64,000 bases of DNA. Origin: Streptosporangium amethystogenes (GTDB taxonomy: Bacteria > Actinomycetota > Actinomycetes > Streptosporangiales > Streptosporangiaceae). Under the pieces are notes generated by a model. That model worked only from the letters and a program-made list of their open reading frames with translations, was not told the DNA's origin and made no database searches. The stretch spans positions 62,001 to 126,000 of the forward strand of contig NZ_JOEQ01000017.1 of the NCBI RefSeq assembly GCF_000721075.1, read 5' to 3'. The first letter of the stretch is position 1. The number at the start of each line of letters is the position of its first letter. Shown piece by piece: positions 16,402-25,127 of the stretch. A program made the translations under genes and the position numbers.

Positions 16402-17888
16402 CCGTCGTGGCCGGCGAGCTCGTCGGCCGATCCCCGGTAGGACCCCGAGCAGAGCCGCGCGGCCGCCATCCGCAGGGTCAGCGGGCATCCCGAGGAACTG
16501 GCCGCGAGCCTGGCCATCGCCTGCGGCTCGGCCTCCATCCTGGCGGCGCCGACCAGCATGACCGCCAGCGCCCTGGACTCCTCGAACCCCAGCGGCCGAA
16601 CGAACTCCCGGTGCGCGCCCTGGCGGGCCACGAACTCGTCGAGCGGATCCCGGCTTGTGACGATCACCCGGCAGTGCGCGCCGCCCGGCAGCAGGGGGAT
16701 GACCTGGGCGCTGTCGCGGGCGTTGTCCAGCACGACGAGCAGCCGCCGGCGCGCCGTCCTGCTGCGGTACAGGGCCAGCTTCTCGCTGAGGTCCTCCGGG
16801 ATGGCGTGGCCGGCCACGCCGAGCGCCCGCAGGAAACGACCGGCCACGACACCGGGGGCCAGGGCCGCCGTGCCCTCGTCCCCCTGCAGGTCGGCGAAGA
16901 GCTGCCCGTCGGGGAACTGGGCGATCCTGCGGTGCGCCCACCGCAGGGTCAGCGCGGTCTTTCCGAAGCCGCCCAGCCCCGTCACGACCACCGTTCCCGG
17001 CCCGGTCGTCTCCGGGGAGAAGCGGAGCGCGTCGTCCAGGACGGCGAGTTCGGCGGTGCGCCCGGTGAACGGCAGGGTCTGCGGGGGGAGCTGGGAGGGG
17101 ATGACGAACTCCTCGGCCCGCCGCACCCCCGACACCTCCATCAGCGCGGCCTCGTCCCGCAGGATCTGGTCGTGCAGCCGTCTCAGCTCCGGGCCGGGTT
17201 CGAGCCCGACCTGTTCCACCAGGTGCCGCCGGCCCTCCTGGTAGGTCCGCAGTGACTCGGCGCGGCGCCCGGAGCGGTACTGGGCCAGCATCAGCTGCGC
17301 CCGGGCGCGCTCCCTGAGCGGATGCTCCTCCACCACCGGAACCAGTTCCGCGATCACCTTGAGGTGGTTGCCGAGCTCCAGCTCCAGCTCCAGGCAGGCC
17401 TCGATCGCCTCCAGCCGTGACTCCCGCAGCCGGGCCGCGTCGTAGCGCATGCTGTGGATGTCCTCGAACGGGGTTCCCCGCCACAGGGAGAGCGCGTCCC
17501 GCAGGACGGTGATCGCGCCCTCCCGATCTCCCCCGGCGGCCTGCCGGCGCGCCCGTGCCACGAGGTCGTCGAAGCGGAGCCTGTCGATCTGCGCGGGGGC
17601 CGCCCTGAGCAGGTAGCCGGGGCTCGACGTCATGACGTCGTCCGCCCGGTCCCCCAGCGCCCTGCGCAGCCGCGACACGCAGATGGCGATCTGCCCGCGG
17701 GCGCTCCGCGGGGCGTGCCCGCCCCACACCGCCTCGATCAGCCGGTCCACCCCGACGACGCGGTTGGCGTTCAGCACCAGGCTGGCCAGGATCGCGCGCT
17801 CCCGGGGGCCGCCGATCCGAAGCTCCTCGCCCTTCCTGAACACCCCGAGCGGTCCCATGATCCGAAACTCGAGTGGTTCGCCCATCAC
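16317..17888 (-). CDS. SARP-family (AfsR/DnrI-type) transcription activator with NB-ARC domain
   Basis: The GTG at 17888 overlaps the glycosyltransferase stop (GTGA); the product has 523 residues. An OmpR-like winged helix (MGPLGVFRKGEELRIGGPRERAILASLVL ... ISRL-type CVSRLRRALG) is followed by the bacterial transcriptional activation domain (DRLRFDDLVARAR ... RRHLVEQVGLEPGPELRRLHDQIL). An NB-ARC ATPase follows with P-loop VVTGLGGFGKTALT near residue 300. The TPR domain of AfsR is absent. SARPs usually activate their own cluster. The C-terminal 28 codons read through the end of the flavoprotein gene on the other strand. Confidence 0.92.
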   Translation of the reverse strand: MMGEPLEFRIMGPLGVFRKGEELRIGGPRERAILASLVLNANRVVGVDRLIEAVWGGHAPRSARGQIAICVSRLRRALGDRADDVMTSSPGYLLRAAPAQIDRLRFDDLVARARRQAAGGDREGAITVLRDALSLWRGTPFEDIHSMRYDAARLRESRLEAIEACLELELELGNHLKVIAELVPVVEEHPLRERARAQLMLAQYRSGRRAESLRTYQEGRRHLVEQVGLEPGPELRRLHDQILRDEAALMEVSGVRRAEEFVIPSQLPPQTLPFTGRTAELAVLDDALRFSPETTGPGTVVVTGLGGFGKTALTLRWAHRRIAQFPDGQLFADLQGDEGTAALAPGVVAGRFLRALGVAGHAIPEDLSEKLALYRSRTARRRLLVVLDNARDSAQVIPLLPGGAHCRVIVTSRDPLDEFVARQGAHREFVRPLGFEESRALAVMLVGAARMEAEPQAMARLAASSSGCPLTLRMAAARLCSGSYRGSADELAGHDGYNLARMVPRASVSAFADAAAPGERQPT

Positions 17889-19078
17889 TGGACCCGCATC
17901 AGGTACTTCTCAAGCTCGTCGGCGGCCCGAAGGGTGCCGCCCGAGGCGTGCAGATCCTTCTGCATCTCTCCCGTGCACCGCTGGATGACCTCGCTGCCCG
18001 CCACCTCCAGCACCGCCTGGAGCAGCAGTTCCCCGGTGACCTCCTCCGGCGGGATGGACCGGCCGAGGTTCAGCTCCTCGATCCGCCGGGCGGCCACCGC
18101 GTCGATGGACGAGGTCGGGACGACCACCATCGGGCAGCCGGAGTGCAGCGCCTCCATCACGGTGCCCATGCCCCCGTGGGTGACGGCCACCGAGGCGTGC
18201 TGGAGCACCTTGTGGTGCGGCATCCACCGATGCGCCTCGATGTTGGGGGGCAGCGGGCCCAGGTCCGCGGGGTCCATTCCGTCCGCGACCGTGATCACCA
18301 CATGCCATGGAACGCCGGTGAAGGTCCGTACGCACATCTGGAAGAAGTCCGGATACTCGTTGAAGACCGCGCCGAACGAGACGAGCACGACCGGAAGCCC
18401 GCCGGCCGGCGGCTGCCACTCGCCCAGGAAGTTCCGCTCGCCCAGGCACGGCCCCACGAACGCGAACCGCTCGTCGAAGCTGTCACCGACGTACTGGAAG
18501 GACCGCGGCATGTTGATGATGCTGAAGTCCTGGATCTCCCACCACAGCTCCGCGGGCGGGACGTCCACCCCGTGCGCGCCCGACAGGGCGCTGATCCGGG
18601 CGAACATGTCGTCCACCCAGTTCGGCATGGACTGCTCGGCCCCGTCGGAGTTGTAGATCGCGTTCAGGTACGAGAAGTTCGCGTTCGACGCGAACATCGG
18701 GATCAGCTGGGTCGCGGGCCGGTTCCATTTCCTGGCCAGGATGCGCCCCGCGTAGAGGATGGAGGTGTCGTAGACGATCATGTCGGGGAGGTCGTCGGCC
18801 GGGTAGGACTCCAGGGCCGCCAGCATGTCCGCGCTCTCGTCGAGCAGGACCGAGAGCAGGTAGAGCGGGTCGCGCGCCAGGTTCAGGAAGTCCGAGTCCC
18901 GGTACTTCGAGTCGTAGCGCAGCGCGGTGGCGCCGGCCTCCTCCACGATGCCAACCATCATGTCTCCGGTCAGATAGGAGACGCGGTTTCCTCTGCGGAC
19001 CAGCTCCGTCACCACGGCCAGGTTGGGGATCACGTGACCATGGTCGGGATGAACCAGGAAGAGGAAATGTTTCGCCAT
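17885..19078 (-). CDS. GT1/MGT-family glycosyltransferase
   Basis: The 397-residue protein starts FLFLVHPDHGHVIPNLAVV, with the catalytic His in the N-terminal loop (about residue 14). The C-terminal nucleotide-sugar segment is WMPHHKVLQHASVAVTHGGMGTVMEALHSGCPMVVVP, as in macrolide glycosyltransferases (OleD-like MGT family). It would attach the dTDP-deoxysugar made by the adjacent genes to the polyketide. It is the only glycosyltransferase seen, which suggests a single sugar type. Its gene starts the small operon that includes the SARP. Confidence 0.92.
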   Translation of the reverse strand: MAKHFLFLVHPDHGHVIPNLAVVTELVRRGNRVSYLTGDMMVGIVEEAGATALRYDSKYRDSDFLNLARDPLYLLSVLLDESADMLAALESYPADDLPDMIVYDTSILYAGRILARKWNRPATQLIPMFASNANFSYLNAIYNSDGAEQSMPNWVDDMFARISALSGAHGVDVPPAELWWEIQDFSIINMPRSFQYVGDSFDERFAFVGPCLGERNFLGEWQPPAGGLPVVLVSFGAVFNEYPDFFQMCVRTFTGVPWHVVITVADGMDPADLGPLPPNIEAHRWMPHHKVLQHASVAVTHGGMGTVMEALHSGCPMVVVPTSSIDAVAARRIEELNLGRSIPPEEVTGELLLQAVLEVAGSEVIQRCTGEMQKDLHASGGTLRAADELEKYLMRVQ

Positions 19079-19201
19079 CTTGGAGAATCCTGTCTCTCTG
19101 GGATGTCTGACCTGGTAAGCAGTGATTTCGCGGCAAAAAAACTAGCCCATCGGCGACAAATTAGTCACTGCGACCTGTCGGCAATGCTAGTTAGGGCCCA
19201 T

Positions 19202-19219
19202 TTGGGGCAACACCCCTAA
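19202..19219. promoter_or_regulatory. GGGG-N5-CCCC dyad in the GT/aminotransferase promoter
   Basis: TTGGGG-CAACA-CCCCTAA is a dyad in the 404-bp region between the divergent glycosyltransferase and aminotransferase genes. Read on the other strand it begins TTAGGGGTGTT, sharing the TAGGGGT half-site with sites at 19350 and 22840/22862. It is a candidate operator for the LAL or SARP regulator. Confidence 0.45.
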
Positions 19220-19349
19220 CCGTCTTCCGCGGACGCCCCCGCCCGGAATCGAGTTCACAGCGCGATAACGGGAAAAGAGCGCCACCCTACCCGGGTCACC
19301 ATTCGCCCGCAACGAACGGCGACGGAGACTGGGGTACCGAATGGGGTGT

Positions 19350-19364
19350 TAGGGGTTACCCCTA
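19350..19364. promoter_or_regulatory. perfect TAGGGG-TTA-CCCCTA palindrome
   Basis: TAGGGGTTACCCCTA is a perfect 6-bp inverted repeat around TTA, about 120 bp before the aminotransferase start. GGGG...CCCC dyads with flanking TA resemble operators bound by LuxR-type helix-turn-helix regulators, and a LAL gene lies at 25.1-27.9 kb. The link is an inference. Confidence 0.5.
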
Positions 19365-19482
19365 GCCATTCCGAGACCACTGCCGGCCACCTCCCGGGGT
19401 GCCGGTTTCCACCTGGATACAGGGGATCCCCCGCTTCTCGCCGGTCATTATGCTGAGCCGAGCTTTCGAGAAAGGGACTGCG

Positions 19483-20592
19483 ATGACCACGCGTGTCTGG
19501 GACTATCTGCGGGAATACGACAGCGAGCAGAAGGACATCATGGACGCCGTCGAGACGGTGTTCCGGTCAGGGCAACTGGTCCTCGGTGAGAGCGTCCGCT
19601 CCTTCGAGACGGAGTTCGCCGGCTACCACGGGGTGCGGCACTGCGTCGGCGTCGACAACGGCACCAACGCGATCAAGCTGGGGCTGCAGGCCATGGGGGT
19701 CGGCCCCGGCGACGAGGTGATCACGGTCTCCAACACCGCGGCGCCGACGGTGGTCGCGATCGACGCGATCGGTGCGACCCCGGTCTTCGTGGACGTGCAC
19801 CGGGAGAACCAGCTGATGGACACCGCCCAGGTGGAGGCCGCCATCACCGAGCGGACCCGGTGCGTCCTGCCGGTTCACCTGTACGGCCAGTGCGTCGAGA
19901 TGGAGCCGCTGGAACGGCTCGCGGCCAGGTACGACCTGATGATCTTCGAGGACTGCGCGCAGGCGCACGGCGCCCGCCACCACGGGCGCGCCGCGGGATC
20001 GATGGGGAAGGCGGCGGGGTTCTCCTTCTACCCGACCAAGGTGCTCGGCGCCTACGGGGACGGCGGCGCGACGCTCACCTCCGACGACGAGGTCGAGCGG
20101 AACCTGCGCAGGCTGCGCTACTACGGCATGGAGAAGACCTACTACGTCGTCGAGACCCCCGGCCACAACAGCAGGCTGGACGAGCTGCAGGCCGAGATCC
20201 TCCGCCGCAAGCTGCGCCGGCTCGACCGGTACATCGCCGACCGGCGCGCGGTGGCGGCCCGTTACGCCGACGGCCTCGGCGACACCGAACTCGTCCTGCC
20301 CGCGCTCGCCGAGGGCAACGACCACGTCTACTACGTCTACGTGGTGCGCCACCCCCGCCGCGACGACATCATCGAGGCGCTGAGGGCGTACGACATCCAG
20401 CTGAACATCAGCTACCCGTGGCCGGTCCACACCATGACCGGGTTCGCCCACCTCGGCTACGGCAGGGGCAGCCTGCCGGTCACCGAGGAACTGGCCGGTG
20501 AGATCTTCTCGCTGCCGATGTACCCGTCACTGCCCGGCGACGTCCAGGACAGGGTGATCAGCGCGCTGCGAGAGGTGCTGGCGGCGTTGTAG
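19483..20592 (+). CDS. DegT/DnrJ-family NDP-sugar 3-aminotransferase (EvaB-like)
   Basis: The ATG at 19483 with AGAAAGGG upstream gives 369 residues. The PLP lysine lies in [16 protein letters not shown], preceded by the [11 protein letters not shown]sp segment, and the substrate-binding [12 protein letters not shown] opens the cofactor domain. These are hallmarks of sugar aminotransferases. Together with a 2,3-dehydratase and C-methyltransferase it fits the 3-amination step in epivancosamine-type pathways. It is the only plus-strand sugar-biosynthesis gene in the block and overlaps the end of the 2,3-dehydratase gene tail-to-tail by 35 bp. Confidence 0.93.
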   Translation: MTTRVWDYLREYDSEQKDIMDAVETVFRSGQLVLGESVRSFETEFAGYHGVRHCVGVDNGTNAIKLGLQAMGVGPGDEVITVSNTAAPTVVAIDAIGATPVFVDVHRENQLMDTAQVEAAITERTRCVLPVHLYGQCVEMEPLERLAARYDLMIFEDCAQAHGARHHGRAAGSMGKAAGFSFYPTKVLGAYGDGGATLTSDDEVERNLRRLRYYGMEKTYYVVETPGHNSRLDELQAEILRRKLRRLDRYIADRRAVAARYADGLGDTELVLPALAEGNDHVYYVYVVRHPRRDDIIEALRAYDIQLNISYPWPVHTMTGFAHLGYGRGSLPVTEELAGEIFSLPMYPSLPGDVQDRVISALREVLAAL

Positions 20593-22033
20593 TCAGGGTG
20601 GTCAGGCAGAACAGCAGGCTGCGCGCCTGGATGTTGAGGTAGAAGCTGTGCCGCAGCAGCTCTCCGAGCTGGGACACGCTCAGCCAGCGGTACTCGGGGT
20701 GGTCGATCCCGGCGGCCTCGTCGGTGTGCACGATGAGATAGCGGTTGCGGGCGCGGTGGAAGCGCCCGCCCTCCTCCGACAGGATCGTCTCGAACCGGAC
20801 TTGCCCGGGGCCGGCCCCCAGCACCTCGTCCAGGAAGGGCGGGCGGGCCCCGGCGGGCAGGTGGTCGTAGTTCTCCGGGGTGCACTGCACGGTCGGCCCC
20901 AGCTCCACCACGTCGGCGTAGCCCGGCTCGACCCGCGCGTGCACCAGGGCGTGCAGCACTCCGTCGATCTCGCCGACCAGGAACGCGATGACCCCGGTCC
21001 CGGAAGGTTCGATCATGGGCTGGTCCCAGCGGCCGACCTCGCGCCCGCCCGCCTCCACGCTCACCCCGACGACGTCGAAGTAGCGGCCGGTCTCGTGGGA
21101 GATCAGCTCGTCCGTACGCCGCCATCCCCGCACCTCGTTGAGGGGGATCAGGCTGACCTGCGGGTCGGTCCTGGTGCGCATGTCGGTGATCCAGCTCAGC
21201 ACCTCCCCCATGGTGTGCGGGCCGGCCTCGCCCGGATCACAGGAGCGGACGAGCGCGGCACGGAACGCGTCGCCGGGCTCCGCGGAGAGCGCGGACGTCA
21301 GCGCCGACGTCAGCGCTGCCCCCGAGAACGGCATGCAGGCCAGCACGGTCCGCGCGTCCATGTTCACCAGGTCCGGCACCGACATCAGGGTGTGCAGCTG
21401 ACCGAGGGTCAGCCAGCAGAAGCCCTCGGCGACCTCGATCTCCCCGGTGATCTCGACGATCATGTTCCGGTTGCGCTTCCGGTAGAACCAGGCGCCCTGC
21501 TCGGACTGGCGGATGTCCGCGACCACCTCGTGACCGGAGGTGTCGAGGAAGTGGTCGAGATAGGGGACCGGCCTGCCCCGGTGCACCCGGGTGTAGTTGC
21601 TCCGGGTGGCCTGCACGGTGGGAGAGAGCTGCAGGCCGTTGTGGTTGCCCGGTTCGTGCTTGGCCTGCATGAGGCAGTGCGGGATCCCGTCGATCTCCTT
21701 GACCAGGATGCCCAGGATGCCGATCTCCGGCTGGTTGATGATCGGCTGGGACCAGTGGGAGACCGTCCGGCCGGGAACGTGGACGTCCAGGCACTCGACG
21801 CTGAAGAACTTTCCGGTCCGATGCCGGATGTTCCCGGTGTGCCGCTCCACCTCCCAGCCGGACAGCCCGTGCAACGGCGCCTTCCGCACGTTCATGTACG
21901 TACGGCTCGCCGTCTCGGCCAGCCAGCGGTGGAAGTCGTCGAGTGTCGCGAACCACCCACCCGGGGAGAGCACGGATTCCGCGAGCCGCACCTGCAACGG
22001 TGAACGAGTCTGCCGCCGAGAGGGTACGGCCAT
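20558..22033 (-). CDS. NDP-hexose 2,3-dehydratase (EvaA-like)
   Basis: The ATG at 22033, five bases after AAAGGAG, gives 491 residues built of two homologous halves. Each half carries the family signature, [38 protein letters not shown] in the first and [24 protein letters not shown] then HARVEPGY in the second, plus LSPTVQAT / LGPTVQCT. The enzyme removes the 2-hydroxyl of dTDP-4-keto-6-deoxyglucose, the committed step to 2-deoxy sugars. It is transcribed after the epimerase gene, separated by 84 bp. Confidence 0.95.
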   Translation of the reverse strand: MAVPSRRQTRSPLQVRLAESVLSPGGWFATLDDFHRWLAETASRTYMNVRKAPLHGLSGWEVERHTGNIRHRTGKFFSVECLDVHVPGRTVSHWSQPIINQPEIGILGILVKEIDGIPHCLMQAKHEPGNHNGLQLSPTVQATRSNYTRVHRGRPVPYLDHFLDTSGHEVVADIRQSEQGAWFYRKRNRNMIVEITGEIEVAEGFCWLTLGQLHTLMSVPDLVNMDARTVLACMPFSGAALTSALTSALSAEPGDAFRAALVRSCDPGEAGPHTMGEVLSWITDMRTRTDPQVSLIPLNEVRGWRRTDELISHETGRYFDVVGVSVEAGGREVGRWDQPMIEPSGTGVIAFLVGEIDGVLHALVHARVEPGYADVVELGPTVQCTPENYDHLPAGARPPFLDEVLGAGPGQVRFETILSEEGGRFHRARNRYLIVHTDEAAGIDHPEYRWLSVSQLGELLRHSFYLNIQARSLLFCLTTLTTTPPAPLAAR

Positions 22034-22117
22034 ACTGACTCCTTTGATACGAAATTTCATCTTCCGGCGGCGGCTCGGGAGCTCCGCCGAGCCTCGACCG
22101 GCTCCCGCACGCCGCCG

Positions 22118-22723
22118 TCACACCTGCCGGAAGGTCTCCTCGATCCGCAGGCACTCCTCGTAGTCGGGCAGCATGTCCAGCGCCCGCGCCTTCGCCAGGG
22201 TGGGCGCCTCCCGGTCCCGCTCCGACTGGATCAGTGCCGGGTCCCCGGGCAGCCGCAGCCCGATCTCCGGGTCGAGGGCCGAGAGCGCGAGCTCGTTCTC
22301 CTTCCGGTACCGCTGCGAGAGCAGGTAGGACATCACGGTGTCGTCCTCCAGCGCGACGAAGGCGTGGCCGAGCCCCGGCGGGAGGTACACCGAGCGGAAG
22401 CTCTCGCCGTTCAGCACCACCTGGTCCCACACCCCGAACGTCGGGGAGCCGACCCGGAGGTCGACGACGATGTCCAGCGCGCTTCCCCGCGCGCAGTGCA
22501 CGTACTTGGCGGTCCCCGGCGGGGCGAGGGTGAAGTGGATCCCGCGGAGCACGCCGCGCGCCGAGGCGCTCTGGCTGGTCTGCGCGACCGGGAAGAGCGG
22601 GTGCCCGACCGCCTCGACGAACGCCGCCTCCTGGAACGGGGAGACGAAGAGACCCCGCTCGTCGGGGAACACCTCGGGAGTGAATTCGAAAGCGCCGGTG
22701 ACGGCGAGCGCGCGGGATTTCAT
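22118..22723 (-). CDS. dTDP-4-keto-6-deoxyhexose 3,5- or 5-epimerase (EvaD-like)
   Basis: The 201-residue RmlC-fold protein shows VFPDERGLFVSPFQ, the catalytic His in GVLRGIHFTLAPPGTAKYV, the base-pairing Asp in IVVDLRVGSPTFG and YLPPGLGHAFVALEDDTVMSYLLS. RmlC-type proteins invert C-5 (and C-3), turning a D- into an L-sugar. In the EvaA-E set this corresponds to EvaD and argues for an L-configured product sugar. A 158-bp gap with two regulatory-looking repeats precedes it. Confidence 0.95.
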   Translation of the reverse strand: MKSRALAVTGAFEFTPEVFPDERGLFVSPFQEAAFVEAVGHPLFPVAQTSQSASARGVLRGIHFTLAPPGTAKYVHCARGSALDIVVDLRVGSPTFGVWDQVVLNGESFRSVYLPPGLGHAFVALEDDTVMSYLLSQRYRKENELALSALDPEIGLRLPGDPALIQSERDREAPTLAKARALDMLPDYEECLRIEETFRQV

Positions 22724-22834
22724 TACGGCTGCGCTGCCGGGGGGTGTTCGGTCACAACAGTCGCCAATCGGTCAAGGATGACGGACGGTCACGGAGCGCG
22801 GTCCAGCATGCTCGGACCTCCGGGGCGGGGTCAA

Positions 22835-22874
22835 CAAGGTAGGGGTCGCCCGCGAGCAAGATAGGGGTCGCCCG
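22835..22874. promoter_or_regulatory. 18-bp direct repeat (TAGGGGTCGCCCG) with 22-bp period
   Basis: CAAGnTAGGGGTCGCCCG occurs at 22835-22852 and again at 22857-22874, two helical turns apart, in the 158-bp gap upstream of the epimerase gene. Each unit has a GGGG-TCG-CCC dyad and shares the TAGGGGT half-site with 19350. SARPs often bind direct repeats at 11- or 22-bp phasing, and LuxR-type proteins bind such dyads, so either cluster regulator could act here. Confidence 0.5.
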
Positions 22875-22881
22875 GAGCGGG

Positions 22882-23880
22882 TCAGCGCGGCACCTCGTCA
22901 CCGCGGATCAGCGAGGAGACGGTGCGCTCCAGCGCCTCGCGGAACGGCACCCGGGCCTGCCATCCGGTGACCGTGCGGAAGGCGACCGGGTCGGCGACGA
23001 CGCTGTGGAAGTCCATCCCGGTGGCGTCCGGCGGCGCCGGCACCGAGACGACCGGGACCGCCGGGGCGCCCGTGCGGGCTGCCACGGTCTCCGCGATGGT
23101 CGTGAAGATGTCGTGGACGCTGCGACCACCGCCCGTACCCACCAGCCAGTGCCGGCCCGCGAGGGAGTCGGCGTGGTCGAGCGCGGCCAGGAAGGCGCCG
23201 GCCACGTCCTCGACGTAGAGCAGGTCGCGCTCGGCCTTCCCGTCGTTCCACACGGTCAGCGGCTCACCCGCCAGCGCGCGGCGCGCCATGGTGGTCACCA
23301 CCCCCCGGTCGGTGGCGGTCGGGGAGACCCGGCCGCCGAACACCGTGCCGAGCCGGAGCGTGACCCCGCGCAGCAGGCCCTCCTTGGTGGCGGCCTTCAG
23401 CTCCCGCTCGGCGGCCAGCTTCTGCCGGTCGTAGGCGGTCACCGGGGCGTCCGGCTCGGTGCCGTCGACCCTGGCCTCCGCCCTCGGGCCGACCTGGGAG
23501 GTCGAGCCGGGGAAGAGGACCACGGGGGGCGGGCCGTCCCGGCGTTCCGCCCGCAGGGCCCAGACGATGTCGCGCACCACGCCGACGTTCACCCGTTCCC
23601 CCGGCGCCTCGTCCTCCGCCGCCCGCCAGGTCCCGTCGCCGCCGGTGTAGAGCAGCAGGTTGATCACCGCGTCCGCACCGGCGATCGCCTCGGCGACCTG
23701 GCCCGCGACGGTGAGGTCCGCGGTACGGACCTCGACCTCGGCCGGGTGGCCCGAGCCGACCACGGCGGGCCTCCGTGCCACCAGCCTCAGCCGGACGTCC
23801 CGCCGGGCCAGCTCCGCCACCAGGGCGGAGCCCACGAAACCGGAGGCGCCCAGGACCACGACCAACGGCCGGTCAGACAA
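22882..23880 (-). CDS. NAD(P)-dependent dTDP-4-keto-sugar reductase (EvaE-like)
   Basis: A TTG start at 23880 preceded by GAGG gives 332 residues of the extended SDR (epimerase/dehydratase) fold. The N-terminal GASGFVGSALVAEL binds NAD(P), and the Tyr-Lys pair is in VTAYDRQKLAAE. The C-terminal half has RDLLYVEDVAGAF. In the set of five deoxysugar genes this is the 4-ketoreductase, which sets the C-4 stereochemistry (vancosamine versus epivancosamine); the sequence does not tell which. It overlaps the C-methyltransferase gene by 8 bp. Confidence 0.9.
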   Translation of the reverse strand: MSDRPLVVVLGASGFVGSALVAELARRDVRLRLVARRPAVVGSGHPAEVEVRTADLTVAGQVAEAIAGADAVINLLLYTGGDGTWRAAEDEAPGERVNVGVVRDIVWALRAERRDGPPPVVLFPGSTSQVGPRAEARVDGTEPDAPVTAYDRQKLAAERELKAATKEGLLRGVTLRLGTVFGGRVSPTATDRGVVTTMARRALAGEPLTVWNDGKAERDLLYVEDVAGAFLAALDHADSLAGRHWLVGTGGGRSVHDIFTTIAETVAARTGAPAVPVVSVPAPPDATGMDFHSVVADPVAFRTVTGWQARVPFREALERTVSSLIRGDEVPR

Positions 23881-25099
23881 CGCGCACCTCGGGGGTGTAG
23901 AGGATCCACTTGCCGCCCGCCTCGCGGAACTCCTTCTCCTTCTCCATGATCTCCTGCGCGTGGTTCCAGGCGAAGAGCAGCGCGTACGACGGGTAGGGGT
24001 CGCGGAACGCCTCGGGGCTCCGTACCGGGATGTGCGCCCCCGGGGTGAGCCTGCCCTGCTTGCCGACGGTCGTGTCGCAGACGAAGGGGACCAGCTCGGG
24101 GCCGATGCCGCAGTAGTTCGTCACCGTCGCGCTCTTGGCGGTGGCGCCGTATCCGACGACCCGCTCGCCCCGTTCCCGCAGCTCGCCCAGGAGCGCCGTC
24201 AACCGCTCGCGGATGAGCTCGACCCTGGAGGCGAAGCCCGCGAGCGTCGCCGGCTCGGTGACCCCGGCCGCGCTCTCCTCGGCCAGCAGGTCGGTCACGG
24301 CCTGACTCACCGGTCTCGCCCCCGGGCGTGCCAGGGTGTAGCGGACCTCGCCGCCGTGCACGGAGAGCCTTTCCGCGTCGACGAGCTCGAATCCGAATCT
24401 CCGCGCCATCTCCTGGACCGAGCGGACCGTGAAGAAGAAGAAGTGCTCGTCGTAGATCTGGTCGAACGAGGTGCGCTCCAGGATGTCGGCGAGGTACGGG
24501 TCCTCGAACACGAAGATCCCGCTGTGCGCCAGCAGCGTGTCGACCCCGCGGAGGATCGACTCCATGTAGGGGATGTGGCACAGGGTGTTGGCGGCGTAGA
24601 TGACGTCGGCAGGTCCCTCGCCGGCGAGGATGTCGGCGGCGGTCTCCACCTCGAAGAAGTCCTTGCGCACCTGGACGCCCCTGGCCGCGGCCAGGTCCGC
24701 CACCCCGCCGGACGGCTCCACCCCCAGGTGGCGGACGCCCGACTCGGCGATCACTCCGAGCATGGTGCCGTCGTTCGAGCCGAGCTCGACGATGAACGGG
24801 TCGGGGCCGGTGAGCTCGGTGGCCAGGAAACGCTTGGCGATCGCCTGGAAGTGCTCGCGCATGACGGCCGAGCCCGAGGAGAGGTACGGATAGCCCTCGT
24901 GGAACATGCGGTCACGCGGCACCTCCTCCATGAGCTGCACCATCGTGCACGATTCGCAGATCCCCACGGCGAGGGTGAAGAAGAACTCCCGATCGAACTC
25001 CTCCGGCGTCACGAACGCGTCGGAGAGAGGCTGCCTTCCGAAGTCGAGGAACTCGCGAACCGTGCCCGAGCAGATCCGGCACGACGACGTGACTGGCAT
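23873..25099 (-). CDS. NDP-sugar C-3 methyltransferase (EvaC/TylCIII-like)
   Basis: The protein has 408 residues. The N-terminal zinc site is CRICSGTV...CESC, the SAM motif ELGSNDGTMLG lies near residue 106, EHFFFFTVRSVQEMA is the family His/aromatic block, and a C-terminal GYGATAKSATVTNYCGIG domain is present. This is the three-domain layout of C-methyltransferases acting on dTDP-3-amino-4-keto or 3,4-diketo sugars (TylCIII, EvaC). It makes a branched 3-C-methyl sugar. It is the first gene of the minus-strand sugar block. Confidence 0.95.
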   Translation of the reverse strand: MPVTSSCRICSGTVREFLDFGRQPLSDAFVTPEEFDREFFFTLAVGICESCTMVQLMEEVPRDRMFHEGYPYLSSGSAVMREHFQAIAKRFLATELTGPDPFIVELGSNDGTMLGVIAESGVRHLGVEPSGGVADLAAARGVQVRKDFFEVETAADILAGEGPADVIYAANTLCHIPYMESILRGVDTLLAHSGIFVFEDPYLADILERTSFDQIYDEHFFFFTVRSVQEMARRFGFELVDAERLSVHGGEVRYTLARPGARPVSQAVTDLLAEESAAGVTEPATLAGFASRVELIRERLTALLGELRERGERVVGYGATAKSATVTNYCGIGPELVPFVCDTTVGKQGRLTPGAHIPVRSPEAFRDPYPSYALLFAWNHAQEIMEKEKEFREAGGKWILYTPEVRVV

Positions 25100-25127
25100 A
25101 GGTGACTCCTGGGGTTGGGCGGACTGT

